Shown here: one piece after another, positions 22,743 to 36,000 of the stretch | How positions within the stretch are numbered: the stretch's first letter is position 1 | Layout: each line of letters begins with the position of its first letter | Assembly: GCF_030867145.1 (NCBI RefSeq) | Contig: NC_134428.1 | Span: forward strand, 19,695,537 to 19,759,536 | Reading direction: 5' to 3' | Source: Opisthocomus hoazin | Taxonomy: Eukaryota; Chordata; Aves; Opisthocomiformes; Opisthocomidae | DNA: 64,000 nt | Notes under the pieces: generated by a model | What the model was told of the DNA's origin: nothing | What the model saw: only the letters and a program-made list of their open reading frames with translations | Databases searched by the model: none | Program-made: the position numbers and the translations under genes

Positions 22743-24033
22743 AAATGACATTATTACTTTGTAATGTTCTGGGGTCTTTAACGCTTGTGTTTTTGTTTAG
22801 GATTTTGGGGAGAAGGAGCTGCTTTCATTGACAATATTGTGCTCAGCTCTTTTTTTTATTATTTTTTTAGAAACAAAAGCCCCAGGAACGTTGGAAATAA
22901 CGTGTCACATCTCTGTACATCCCTGTGGCCCAAGAAGGGACAGACGCCTTAAGAAAGCTAGCCTAGAACACTCGAGAAAAGCACTGGAGCGTTTAGATTC
23001 TTGGGTCACAATGCTGGGTGGTTCTAGAAGCTGGTCTTCTGCTGCGCAGTGCCCTGTAGCAAGGAGCTTGGCTCAGCTACGCAGCAGTGTTTCCTTCGAG
23101 TGTAAGTATGAGGCTTCTGCTTGAGGCTAAACTTCTGTTTTAGTACGTTTCTTTCTTGCCGATTCCCTGTTTAATCTGTTAGTGATTGCCTTGTGTTGCT
23201 GATTTGCCTTGATTGTAAGTTTTCCTGGGGGTTCTGAGAGAATCAAATGTCAAAGTGCGGAGTAGAGTTCCTGGGGTAATGATGGGAAGCTTGTCTGCCT
23301 GTAAACTTGCCTCTGTAGGATAAACCAGAGAAAAACGGATGAAAGACAAAACCATTTTTTGATTTGTACAGAGTTAAAGGTTTGTAATGATTGAGAGATG
23401 AAGAAATCTTTTGAAAACACTTGGGGTTTTTTTTAACTCATGGTAGTTAAACTAGTGTAGCTAAAGTAGGGAGGTCTTGAAGTGTCTTCAAGTGGGGAAG
23501 TTCTTACTTGCTGGGAGATGGAAACTTGGAGTAGTGTGGCATATGGATCTTTGGTTCTCCAAGCAAGGAACGGGCAACCAAAATGTTTAAAATATCAGCT
23601 TTGGCTCTAAATGAGTCTTTACCTTGAAACTGAGAGTGCATCCTGATTTTGAATTTGTGGCTCAGCGTGGCAAAGAAACTGTCCTGAATGACTTCCTCTC
23701 TCCACTTGGTCCCCACAGAACTGTGTGTCTAAAGCTGTACAACGAATGCTTGCTCTGGTTTGATTTCAAACATGGGTTTCCATGGTGGTTGTTTCTTTCT
23801 AACTAGCATTAGCTTTCAGTTGTTCAACTTGTAATGTGAATTGCTGAAGAGAACCTTGACTATCGACGTACTTCTAAGCTGTTTGTATTATGTGGCGTGT
23901 CTTGTAGGAGTTGCTCCATAACCCCGGATAAACTGCTTTGAATGGAAACTCAGACTAGCTTGAAGGGCGTGTTTGTTACGAGGGGAATTTTCTCTTCACC
24001 TCAGGTAACTTTGCTCTTCATGTTTTGCTGCAG
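22743..24033 (+). other. Presumed SUN1 5' intron; no first coding exon found
   Basis: No SUN1 start-codon exon is recognisable here. I see AT-rich intron-like sequence and a 99-codon open stretch at 22828-23124 without a recognisable product. The unit probably begins inside a SUN1 intron. Confidence 0.5.
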
Positions 24034-27000
24034 TTCGAGTTATTCTTCGTCTGCTTTGGATTTTGAGACTGAAAATAAAATAGATCCAGTATTTGATTCG
24101 CCAAGAATGTTGCGGCGTAGCTTACGGTTATCTGCTGTGGCATTGAAGAAATCCAGTGTTGCACCAAAGGATACCCATCCTGACAGCTCTTACGCTGGAA
24201 ACCTGTCCTTCAGAGAGCAGTCTTCCAAGTAAGCACTTTTTGTCGTCACAAGTTAATTTTTTGGTTGGACTCTTGAGACTTTGCAAAAGCATAGATGTTG
24301 GAGGACTTTCTTTTAAACCTGATTTGAGCCGTTTAGTCATGTCAGTTTTAACATACCCTGCCTTTTTTTTCATTTAAAGTGAGAGACAAAGAGAAATTTG
24401 CATCTTTCGTGCTGTATCGTATGTGTCTTTGCTCTGTTTCGTAGGGTGCTGAAGCACCGCACAAGTGTGAATAAGAAATTTGGCAGTGCAAGACACACAC
24501 CAAGGAAGAATCTGTCCCGCTCTTCCATTGTCTGCCAAAGCAGTTTCAATAGCCATGCCAGTGATGCATCAATTGTTTCCAGTGCATTGGGTGAATCCCG
24601 GATTCGAGAGCAGAGAGAAGTTAATCATTTCTGGGGTAGGTAATCATTGCCATTGCTTGTATCGGACTGTGAAAGTTGCTTCTGGGTTGGCGTGTATGAA
24701 CGTGTGTCCTCATCTTCCCTCTTTCCCCATCCATGTTTCCGTTCTGCCCTCAGCCGTGTGCACGTACTCACTCTTTTGTTTTAGATGTCTGCCTGCTGGA
24801 AATTCACAGTCCAGTGAGTAAACTTGATTTACTGGTGTGGTCAGCATCAGGACGCGTTGAACAGTCAAGTGAATGTGCCAGGCAAACGTATATGTGATGC
24901 AGCACCGTAGATTGCATAGATGTAATTCTCTGTTGTCATCTGTGCATAGAGTACTGTATTTGAAGAATGGTAAACACGTAGCTTGTCTTTGCAAAGCCAA
25001 AGGAAAAGCTTTCTCTTGTTTGTGTGTAGCCAGAAGTGTGTTTCAACTTAACATACCTTCATCTGACAGTTTCAAATTCGTGGCACTGCAGTCTTTCCTG
25101 AGGAGGTTTTTGTCTGTGGCTGGCTGGTTTGTTTTTGCAAGGAGGTACAAGTATGCTTTTCTGGAACCTACTTTTTTCGTTGAAGAGGAGAATACTTTAC
25201 GTAGACAGTACTCCAGGTGTTGTGTAGGAGAAGATCAACAAATGACTATATCATAGAATCATAGCATCATAGGTTGGAAAAGACCTCTAAGATCATCAAG
25301 TCCAACCATCAACGACTATTTGTTTCCAGTCAGTGTGCCTGTGCCCTGGAGTTGTTTCAATCTCAGTAGAATGCGTTCTAAACTGTCAAATACCTGGCTC
25401 TTCAAACAGAATCTTAAAATACGGTAGTACCAAAATAGTTACCAAGCAACAGAAACGGCATAAGCTTGTAATTAGCTGCTTTCAAGTCAGATGGGAGGTA
25501 AGAAAAGGTGCAGTTGTCATTCATATTTAGTCTGCTGCTCCCATGGTAGAATGCTTTTCACTGTCTGTTACCCTGCTACATTGACGTCTGAATGTATGGA
25601 TCTGTTTCTGTTCATGTAGTGACTGCAAAATATGTTAAATACCAATCATAAAGTGGCTTTTCTTTGCAGTATTAAAATCAGTGTGAATTTCACTTGGAGT
25701 TCTTGTCAGATATCGTAGTTGATTGTGGGACTTCCTTAGTCTTGGGACCAAAATTTTTTTTTTTTTCCCTTTGAGGGTCTTGATGATGAAGGCGACCCTA
25801 AAGGTAACTATGGTTTCGTTTTCTTTCCGAGTGCATTCTATTCAATGGTAACTAGCGACGGCGATACTGATAGCAGTGCTCTATATGTTTTACTCTTGGT
25901 TGGCTAGGTAGTGATACTACACTAATGCAGGGAAATGGTGATACAGAAACAGCAGAAAACAGCACAGTGGTCAATGGCTACACTTGCAGGGATTACAGGA
26001 TGCTTTCTAAACGGAAGGAGGTTCTGACAGCATACTCGCCTTCTCATGTGCCATCTTCCAGAATTTACTCCAGGGATAGGAGCCAGAAACATGCATCCAG
26101 TAAGTTACTTTCTCTTTTTTTTTTTTTTTTCATGTGGATGGCAGAATGGTGTACAGTTCAGTTGATGCTTTTTTCATGTAGTGTTCTTTAAGTACTCTTC
26201 CTGCCCTGCTAAATTTATCAATATCCAAATTCTAGATATCAGCTTACAAGGAATACCTTCCTCTGTTTCATTTGAAACTTTGCGTACTTGTTGGCTTCTG
26301 ATATCTAATCATCAGCTTTTCTTTTTCAGTGCTACTGTAGGACTTACACGGTTTTCGAATACGTGTCTATTTCTAAGGTTTTGGTAAGGGTTTTCAGATG
26401 AAACTGCTTCTGTATGGTCCAGATTTTTGATGCTTTTTTTTATTCTTATGTGAACTTTCAAAATTGAGCAGAACAGTTACTTTGCAGTGCTTCTGTTATG
26501 CAAGAAATTGGAGAGATACTGTCCTACTTTGCTTTGGGTTTTTTCTCCTCATTTAACCGTGCAGCTTATTAGAGTGTTTTTAGAAGCTAAACCTCAAGTC
26601 CTTGAAAAATGGAACTCCAAAGGGGAAAACTGATTCCAAATAGACTCCCTGGTGACCATATTCCTAAAGCTCAAAACCAAATGAATCTGCTGTAAACAAG
26701 GTTCTGCCTTTTCAAGGCAATCTCCATTATAGGGATGCTTGTCCTCAGTGTCCTGACTGCATCTGCCTGCCTCTTGTATACCATCTGTAATTTCTTGATG
26801 GTTGGTAGTCCTCAGTTCTCAGGAAGTTGTTTCATGAGTGGCCTTGAATTAGGAACCGATTTTGGAATTCTGTCAGTGTGCTATTCTTGAATGAAGTATG
26901 TTCTCAGTAGCAAGAAATCCGTTAGTTTCTACATGAGTAAGATTCTGCGATTGGTCAAACACACTGCAGCATCTTTTGCATCACTGTTAGTGCAACTATT

Positions 27001-30000
27001 TCAAATGGTTTTGCTGAAGCTGGGTTGTGAATTAAAAGGTACCTTTTCAGTTGTCTTCCTTGGTCTCCACAATAAGCTGGAGTGTGTCTGTTGGGTTTTT
27101 TTCTTATGGACTTCATCTTTGGCACTACGGTGTTCTTTTTCTATAGTCTTTTGGCTGGCTCCTGTCTTTCTCTCTTTTCAGTTGTGCTACCCTTTTCCTA
27201 CTTTCCCCCTGTTTTGGAAGTATCAGGATTCACATATGTGAGATATGTGTTACAGTTAAGATTCACATGTTGATTTTGACTAGGAAGTGGTAGAAGATAA
27301 TGTTTAAATTGAGAAAGTGAAGTTGATTTTTTTTTTTTAAAAAACTGTTTGCTGTGAGAGTGTCAAATCCTAACTCTTCAATGTCTGTAGGTTTGGACTG
27401 TCTTCATACCCTTAAGCCCACTGTGCCATTAAAGCTTGATGAGATCTGTCTTGCAAAACTAAAACTGCCATCATCACTCCGCACTACTCTAAAGCACATC
27501 TTGTTTTCCCCGAAAATGTTCCATTCTTCTTTAGTGCTTTCTCTTCTGTAACGCCTGCTCTGTGAGTGAAGTGAAATTGCCATAGGCAGAAGGTAACTGA
27601 TTTCTGTGTGTGAATAAAACTTTGCACTCTCCTGTTCTCTCTGCCTCAGTGCCTTGTAACTCGCTAACGCTCTCTTCTCAGTCTTCTAAAATCTCCAGTA
27701 AGACCTGTACAAAGAGGTATTGCTTCACCTGTATTTGGAGGATGATGGGAATAGGAGCTGAAGATTTGAGGAGTTGTTACTTGGGGACTTTTGTACTAAC
27801 TTTGCTATCTGAAAAGAAGCAAGAAAGGTTTTTGAATGAAAAGGCCCCCTGTTATTTAAAGAAGGAAAAAAAAGAAGTTTGCACAGAGTAGGCTGCTGCT
27901 TTGGTTGTTTTTCAGTTTTTCTGTGACTAACCTGGCTTTAGTAGTGAACCAAGCCAGTTCAGCTGAAATCTGTATCCATGATAGCTCAAATGCGCATATG
28001 TGAAAGGCTTTGAACTTGAGTTACATTCCATGTATGCTGTTTGAATGCGTTGCAGCTCACTCAGACTACTGTGGAAGCATGAATGTGAAGGAGTTTTACA
28101 GAGAAGATGGCCATCTTGGTGTAAATGAGGAATCAATATGTAAGTAGAATGACTGATGTTGTCTTTCAGCCTTGGGCTGTACACCAGGTTGTTGCTGTAA
28201 CAGTAATATCAGATGGCCCCTGACTCTAGGGAAGCTGCAAAGTCAACGATTGTTTGGCAACTTGAACGTAGGGGCAAGAATGGCGATTGCCTGGTGTACT
28301 GTAAGATTTCCCCAAGCAAGATTGACTCTGCTGTAGTTTGCTTAGTGGTTTTTGGTTTGATAACTGGTGTGATGACATAGACTTGTTCAAGTTTTCTTGT
28401 AACAATCTTGATTTGATCCTGGCTTTGTCCCATTAATCGACTGTTACCACAACCAACAGGTGATGACCGTAAGGGGAAGAAACCTCTTGAACTGTACGCT
28501 ACAGACCACATGCAATCTTTACGGGCTAAAAGGGTAGCAAGGACCATTTGGCACACCTTTTCTTATGCAGGTTGACTTGGACCTTTTTTTTTCTTTTGTT
28601 TTTGTTTTGAATCGCAATCTCACAATGTTAATCCTACATATTGTTTTGTGTTTGTTTTCTTATCTTCATCTATCAAAGTAGATGAAAAGTGTAAAGTGTC
28701 TAGAAAATTAATGAACAGCTCTTCTGTTTGATTCTTGCTGAGATACTGGCTTTCGTACAAGCTTGGCGCGCTGCTTACCTATTAGGAAAAACAAGGTGTA
28801 GGGACAGCATACACCTTGTATGTTCGAAAGAAGAAGTCATATTGTTAATTGATTCCACTTTGGGGCAGTTGGTACACTTGACAGGTTGAAAAGCTGCCTT
28901 GAAAAGAAAGCAAGGTATGAGGTATTGGTGTGCAGATGATTTGAATAAAGGGGTTTTAACATTTTATTTTTGTTCTAGTGATAGTCAGTTTTTACAGGAG
29001 TCTTCTAGAGGGATAGCATCTTCCCTGTGAGATGAGCGTTTGCTAGCTTGAATGACAGAGGCATCAAGAATCTGTGGAGTGCCCTTTTTTCAGCAAAGGA
29101 AAATGATTAGAGACACTTCAGTCACCTAAATTCTTTGCAAAATATTGGGTTGGTAGATCTATAGTCCCTCAGATGAAGCCAGACATATCTGCTAATCTAA
29201 AAATGTAGGATTATTTTCTCAATTTGTACTACGTAGTATGTTCTGTAGAATGAGCAGTCCTAGTCTTGGAAATAGTAATTGTTGGCTTCAGTGGGCTTCA
29301 AGTCACAGCACTTTGTTCTAGTCTGTTGGGGTTTGTTGTTGTTGTTGGTTTTGTTCTTTCTAAGAGCCTCAAAATTGACCTGCTGAAGATCCTTGGGAAC
29401 AGTCAGTTTATTGAACGTTTACTGCTTGTAACTTTTAGTAGGGAATATTTCCTATTATTTGTGAGTATTTCTCAGGCATCATTAATTCTTTCTCTAGGAT
29501 TTAAAACTTTTAATTGTTCCTTCTTCTACACATGAACCCAGACAATGAACTTGATGTAGAACTCAGAACAAATCAGATGCTTTTAAAGTAATGATGTGCT
29601 TAAAACTTGTTTTTGTGGTACTACTTTTTTACTCTTCTTCTGCACTTAGCATGACATTGTTAGATAAACATGCTGCAAAAGGTAAACTTTGATTTTTGGA
29701 AAAGTGATACGCTACACAGATGCTGTTGATCATTCTGTTGATCTCTGTAGATGAAAATTGTGTTTCTAAATTGGCTTGCTTTTACTTGGCTTCATATTTA
29801 TTAGTGGCTTGCTTTGCTTCTAAACAGTGAAGAACCAAGTCTGTAGATTACTGGAAGGTATGGTTTAAAATATTGCGGAACGTGTGATGTGCAGGGGATC
29901 GCATCTGTTTTACTGCATGTGCTGGGAAAGAAGATTAAGCGCATATATGTATGTTACCACAAAAAGTGAATTTGTTGTAATCTAGGTTACTTTATGCTTG

Positions 30001-33000
30001 ACGTGTTGCAAACAGTGGGAGCAACAGGATGGCTTGTGTCTCAGAAGGTGGTGTCTCCACTTTGGCTGGCCGTTCTTTCTCCAGGTGACTGTCTCAGTCT
30101 CTGTGTGTGTGTGTGTGTGTGCGCGCGCATTGCCCGTTCCTTTTGACAAACTAGGACTCTGCAGGACGTGGCGTACACTAATTCAACTATGCTTATGCTG
30201 TAGCTTTGGTGTCTTGAAATGCATGTGCTGCTTTTCTTTATTGACCAAAATATGCGTAATGAGAGGGTATATTTCTGTTCGCAGGCACAATGGGAGACTA
30301 AGCAGACCGTTTCACGCGGGAACAAGTGTGTGAATAGCACAGAATATGGGGTGCCAAGAATCACAGAATCACAGAATCACAGAATAGTAGGGGTTGGAAG
30401 GGACCTCTGTGGGTCATCTAGTCCAACCCTCCTGCCCAAGCAGGGTCACCTACAGCAGGCCGCACAGGACCCCGTCCAGGCGGGTCTTGAATATATCCAG
30501 AGAAGGAGACTCCACAACCTCCCTGGGCAGCCTGTTCCAGTGCTCCGTCACCCTCAGAGGGAAGAAGTTCCTCCTCATGTTCAGATGGAACTTCCTGTGC
30601 CTCAGTTTGTGCCCATTGCCCCTTGTCCTGTCACTGGGCACCACTGAGAAGAGCTTGTCCCCATCCTCCTGACACCCACCCTTCAGATATTTGTAGGCAT
30701 TTATAAGGTCCCCTCGCAGCCTTCTCTTCTTCAGGCTGAACAAGCCTAGTTCCCTCAACCTCTTCTCGTAGGGGAGATGCTCCAGTCCCCTCACCATCCT
30801 CGTAGCCCTCCGCTGGACTCTCTCCAGTAGCTCTTCATCTTTCTTGAACTGGGGAGCCCAGAACTGGACAGAGTACTCCAGATGAGGCCTCACAAGGGCA
30901 GTGTAGAGGGGAAGGAGAACCTCCCTCCTCCTGCTAGCCACACTCTTCTTGATGCACCCCAGGATCCCATTGGCTTTCTTGGCAGCCAGGGCACACTGCT
31001 GGCTCATGGTTAACCTGTCGTCCACCAGGACACCCAGGTCCCTCTCCGCAGAGCTGCTCTCCAGCAGGTCCACCCCAAGCCTGCACTGGTGCATGAGGAT
31101 GTTCCTCCCCAGGTGCAGGACCCTGCATTTGCCCTTGTTGAACCTCATCAGGTTCCTCTCTGCCCAGCTTTCCAGCCTATCCAGGTCACGCTGAATGGCA
31201 GCACAGCCTTCTGGTGTATCTACCACACCTCCCAGTTTGGTGTCGTCAGCAAACTTGCTGAGGCTACATTCTAACTCTTCATCCAGGTCGTTGATGAAGA
31301 AGTTAAACAAGACTGGGCCCAGTACTGACCCCTGGGGGACACCACTTGTCACCAGCCTCCAACTAGACTCAGCGCCGCTGATGACAACCCTCTGAGTTCT
31401 GCCATTCAGCCAGTTCTCTATCCACTTCACCGACCACTCATCCGGCCCACACTTCCTCAGCTTCACTAGGAGGATATCATGGGAGACTGTGCCGAAAGCC
31501 TTGCTGAAGTCAAGGTAGACAACATCCACGGCTCTCCCTTCATCTACCCAGCCAGTCATGTCATCGTAGAAAGCTATCAGATTGGTCAGGCATGATTTCC
31601 CCTTGGTGAATCCATGCTGACTACTCCCGATAACCTTCTTTTCTTCCACTTGCTTCATGATGGCCTCCAGGATAAGCTGCTCCATCACCTTTCCCGGGAT
31701 GGAGGTGAGGCTGACCGGCCTGTAGTTCCCTGGGTCCTCCTTCTTGCCCTCTTTGAAGATTGGAGTGACAATGGCCTTTCTCCAGTCCTCGGGCACCTCT
31801 CCTGTCCTCCAGGACCTCTCAAAGATGATGGAGAGTGGCTCAGCAATGACATCCGCCAGCTCTCCCAGCACTCGTGGCTGCATTCCATCGGGGCCCATGG
31901 ATTTGTGGACATCCAGATCGCTTAAGCGATCCCTCACACAGTCCTCCTCAATCAAGGGAAAGTCGTCCTCTTTGTAGGCTTCTTCTTTTACCTCCGGGGA
32001 TTGGGATTCCTGAGGGCCAGTCTTAGCACTGAAGACAGAAGCAAAGAAGGCATTCAGTAGCTCTGCCAAGAATAACGGGGCATGTTTTGGTTTGGTAGTC
32101 ACTGCCCATCTTGGTATTCCTCTTAGCAAAAACTGACGCTGCTAATCTGTGCATTTCTTCAAACATCTTGAACTGTCTTCATTGTGTGGTAACTTCGATT
32201 CAAACATTGACTTCTGGCAAGATAGCGTTGTTCTAACAAATGAGCATTTCATATTTTTGCGTGGCTGTTGGTTTTGTTGAGTTTCTGGTGTTACAATGCT
32301 GTCGTGCTTGTGCTATCTAGACGTTAATAAGCTGCATGCATTGCCTGTGCTCACGCATTTCTCTGCTCCGCAAAGCATTCTTGGCCACAGTTGCATGTCC
32401 CTCTGCTTGGTTCCTTTGAACATGTGCCGCAGTAATGACATTTCGCGCTACCACTTTTTGTCTTCTAGGGAGGGCAGCTTCTGGCATGTACCGGTTACTT
32501 AGAACTGGATGGTATCAACTTGCTACTCTGATGTCTTTGCTCAAGGTGTTTCTTCTAAAGAGGTGTGTATCCTTTGAGAAAAGTGTTTTGTGAGCAAATG
32601 ATTTACCCAGTTATAAAACAATACAAGAGGAGAAATGTGTTGTTTCATGTGAACTTTCCTCTCTCTTTCTCTAGATGCCTTCCAAAGACCTACAAGCTGT
32701 TCCTGTTTCTTCTCCCGCTCCTGTTTCTACTAGGTACGTGAATCGCTTAGTTATGACACAGACCGGTGTATGCTTACTGCAGCCATTCCAAGAGAGCGTT
32801 TTTAGTTGAGCTCTCGGTTTATGAAGAAGACGCAGAAGCAAAAAAGAGCAAGTTTGTTTGTGACTAGGGCAGCAATTCAAGCTTTCAAAGTACTGACAAG
32901 TCAGTAGCCTTCCCCTTGCCGTGAAAGGAATACCCTCGATTTAATTTCATAGAGCCCTTTAGAAAGTGAGAGTGGGTGAGTAAATGCACTGAAGTCCTTT

Positions 33001-36000
33001 TTTCTTCACCTCCCTTGATAAGAATAGCAGTGAGGTCACAAAGAGCAGGTTGTGTACCGATTGCTTTGATTGTTGTTAATCTCCGTAAAAGTGGGCTTAG
33101 GTTCTTTGAGCAACTCATCCGAAGTCTTTCCCTTGCTCTGGACCATCCTTGAGTTGCTTAAAATACTGCTGTTTAGACTGGTTAGTTGACAGTATTCCAG
33201 GCCAGCTGTCTTCTTTGAAATAAACAAACTCAGTTTCAAACACTTGCTGAAAGTGGTGGGCTCTTTCTGAAAAGCAGGTTCATGTCTTCGCATGTCCTAA
33301 AAACTTTAGAAACTACTTTGGGGAGAAGATGAAGCTTCGCAGAAACTTACAGTCAGGATTGAAAATCCTCTGTACTAGGGAGAATAAGAAAGGAAGAACT
33401 TCCCTACCCTGTGTAGAAAGTGCTGCTACTTCTTGCTAAGACAGTGCGAAAACAAGCGTCATGTTTGTGAAATGCAAGATTATTTCCAGGGAAGCCCAAG
33501 TTTCTTCCAAATTTTGTTAGATATGCGAAGTGGTATGTAGTAAGTAGGGCATAGGGCAAGATATTTTCCATGGAGATAAAAAGCAGTTTTTACATCTGCC
33601 TTCAGTGAGCATGGCCTGTCTTCATTGGTAAATGAGATCTAGGTCCCAGGGACGCAGTAGTATGAGACCGAGGATATACCATGAGACATAAGCGCAAGCT
33701 GCCTGCCATACAACGGTGTGAGCGGTACTGATGGATGTTCCCCAATGTGCTTGAGTGCTTGACTTCACAGTTTGAAAGCTGGCTCATACTGATTTTTGTT
33801 TAGACTGGAGTAGTGTGCGCTGTGTGACGTCTACCTTGCAAACTTGAGGTAGCTTGTGTTGCGAAGTAGGAAGACGACCTGTAGATCTAAGCAGTCTTCA
33901 GGGGGAATTCTCTTGAACACCCTTTTTGCCTTTTGTTTGTGATCTAGGTATATGGTTCTGGGGGTTTGATGGCTGCTTCTCACTAATACCTTCGTTGAAC
34001 TGGATCAAAATTGATAGAATACAGAGAACAGAGGACTCTCTCCGTGTTCGTGAACCGCAGGCTGATTCTTTGCACTCTGTGCAACCTCCAGAGGTAAGGG
34101 AGAACAGTCTAGGGAAGAACTCTGGTATCTTGGAAGACTTCTTAACTGCCATGCCTTCAATATTTGGCATGAACTACTTGACACACAAGGCTAATGTGAA
34201 TAAATGTCTTGATCTTTACATATATAAAAAAAAATTCTGTATACCTTAGGATTCCATCAACATCTTTGCTTCTGGTCGTGAAAGTGAAAGTGAGCTGGAA
34301 AAGCAAATGGCCTTTCTGTCTGAGAGATACCATCACCTTGATGAAAAATATAGCAAAGTGATGCTTCTACTCCAGAACCTTCAAGATCAGGTTGCCCAGA
34401 AAAGTGACAAAAGCGAAACATTGACGCTAATAAGAAATATGATGGGTCAGCATCCTCAAGATGTGAGACACGAGCAAAAGGTAAGATAGTCAGTTGTTGG
34501 TGCTTTCTGGTGCTGATCGACGTATCCTGTTTTAGTAACGCAGATTACTAGCCATTTGATTCAGGCTTGCGTCCAATTTTGTGAGCAAAAGTGATCTGCA
34601 GCCTTTTCTGCAGGATCTAGAGTTGCAGATCCTCCAGAAGATCAGTCTCCATATGTCTGTGACAAACCAAAAGCTAACATCTGAAGTAGTAACAAAGGCT
34701 GTGACTAATGCAGGGGTTCGTGGAATCACAGAAGCGGTGAGTGAGTTGAAGTTCTTGCAAGTTCAACTAAAACCGTAAGGAGTCCTTTTCTAGGCATTTT
34801 TTGGAGCATCGCAGTCAATATAAACGTCAGTGGCTTGAAGAGATGTTTAGAACATGAATTGAAATGGGGAGAACTACAGAAAATGCTTGATGAAGCATAC
34901 CCTTACAGCATTGCTTGTTGCCTGTTGCGAATGTTGTTTTTTTTTTCCAAAGTATGCTATCTTGAAAATTGCAGAATTCCCAAAAAACAGCCATACCAAA
35001 GCAATGCAGCTCAGGGTCTGGGGAAGGTGGGGGAAAGAATGCAACTTTTGAAGAAAGCACCAGTCAATATGCAGTATGAATTTGTATTTTAAGCCAAAAA
35101 ACCATGCACTAAAAATGGCCTCTGTCTTGAGAGAGGCTTTCAAAGACTTGCGATGGAGTGCAGCATCTCAAAAAGATGCTTATTCTACATGTATACAGAT
35201 GTGTATAGATCAATTACTTTATCAGTTGATATTATTAAATTCTTCCCTTTCTCCCCTTCTATGTGTACATCTGTAGCAAGTCCAGACTATTGTAAACAAT
35301 GCCCTGAAACTTTTCTCTCGAGACAAGACTGGTATGGTGGATTTCGCCTTGGAATCTGCAGGTAAATAGTGGAGGAAACTCCACTTTCACAATTCGTGTT
35401 ATTTTATAGTATCTACTAAAAATGTCGAAAGATCTGCTTGCGTGGGGTGTACGCACCACTTGAACTCGCTAGGGAAAATGTGTATGTTTTAGCCCTCTGA
35501 GGTGAAAAGCCTTGAACATTCTGAAAAGAACACTGTACTTGATAGAAGCATTGTATCCCCAGCCAATGACTAGACTTGAACAGTATCTTTACTAGTTGGT
35601 TTTGAGGAAAAGAACTGGTATGTTCACGAAGCTTTGTACAAATCTCTGGCTGAAAAGTCTTCAGGAAGAAATGAGTAATTATTTCGGCTAACCTGATACA
35701 TCTTTTTTAAGGTGGCAGCATTCTGAGTACTCGCTGTTCTGAAACCTATAACACCAAACCAGCAGTGATCAGCCTCTTTGGAATTCCTCTGTGGTACCTC
35801 TCTCAGCCTCCAAGGGCGGTGATTCAGGTAATTAAAGGCCGAGTAAAGAAATTCAGCAATGTTATTTTGTGCTGAGGGGTTTGGATTGTTTCTTGGATGC
35901 TGGATGTTTCTGTCTGCAACACACTGTGGGGCATGGGTCCTTTGAACGATGTTCCCAAGAGTGCCATTCTTCTGGTAGTTCCTGGGCGCTGCTCAAGTCG

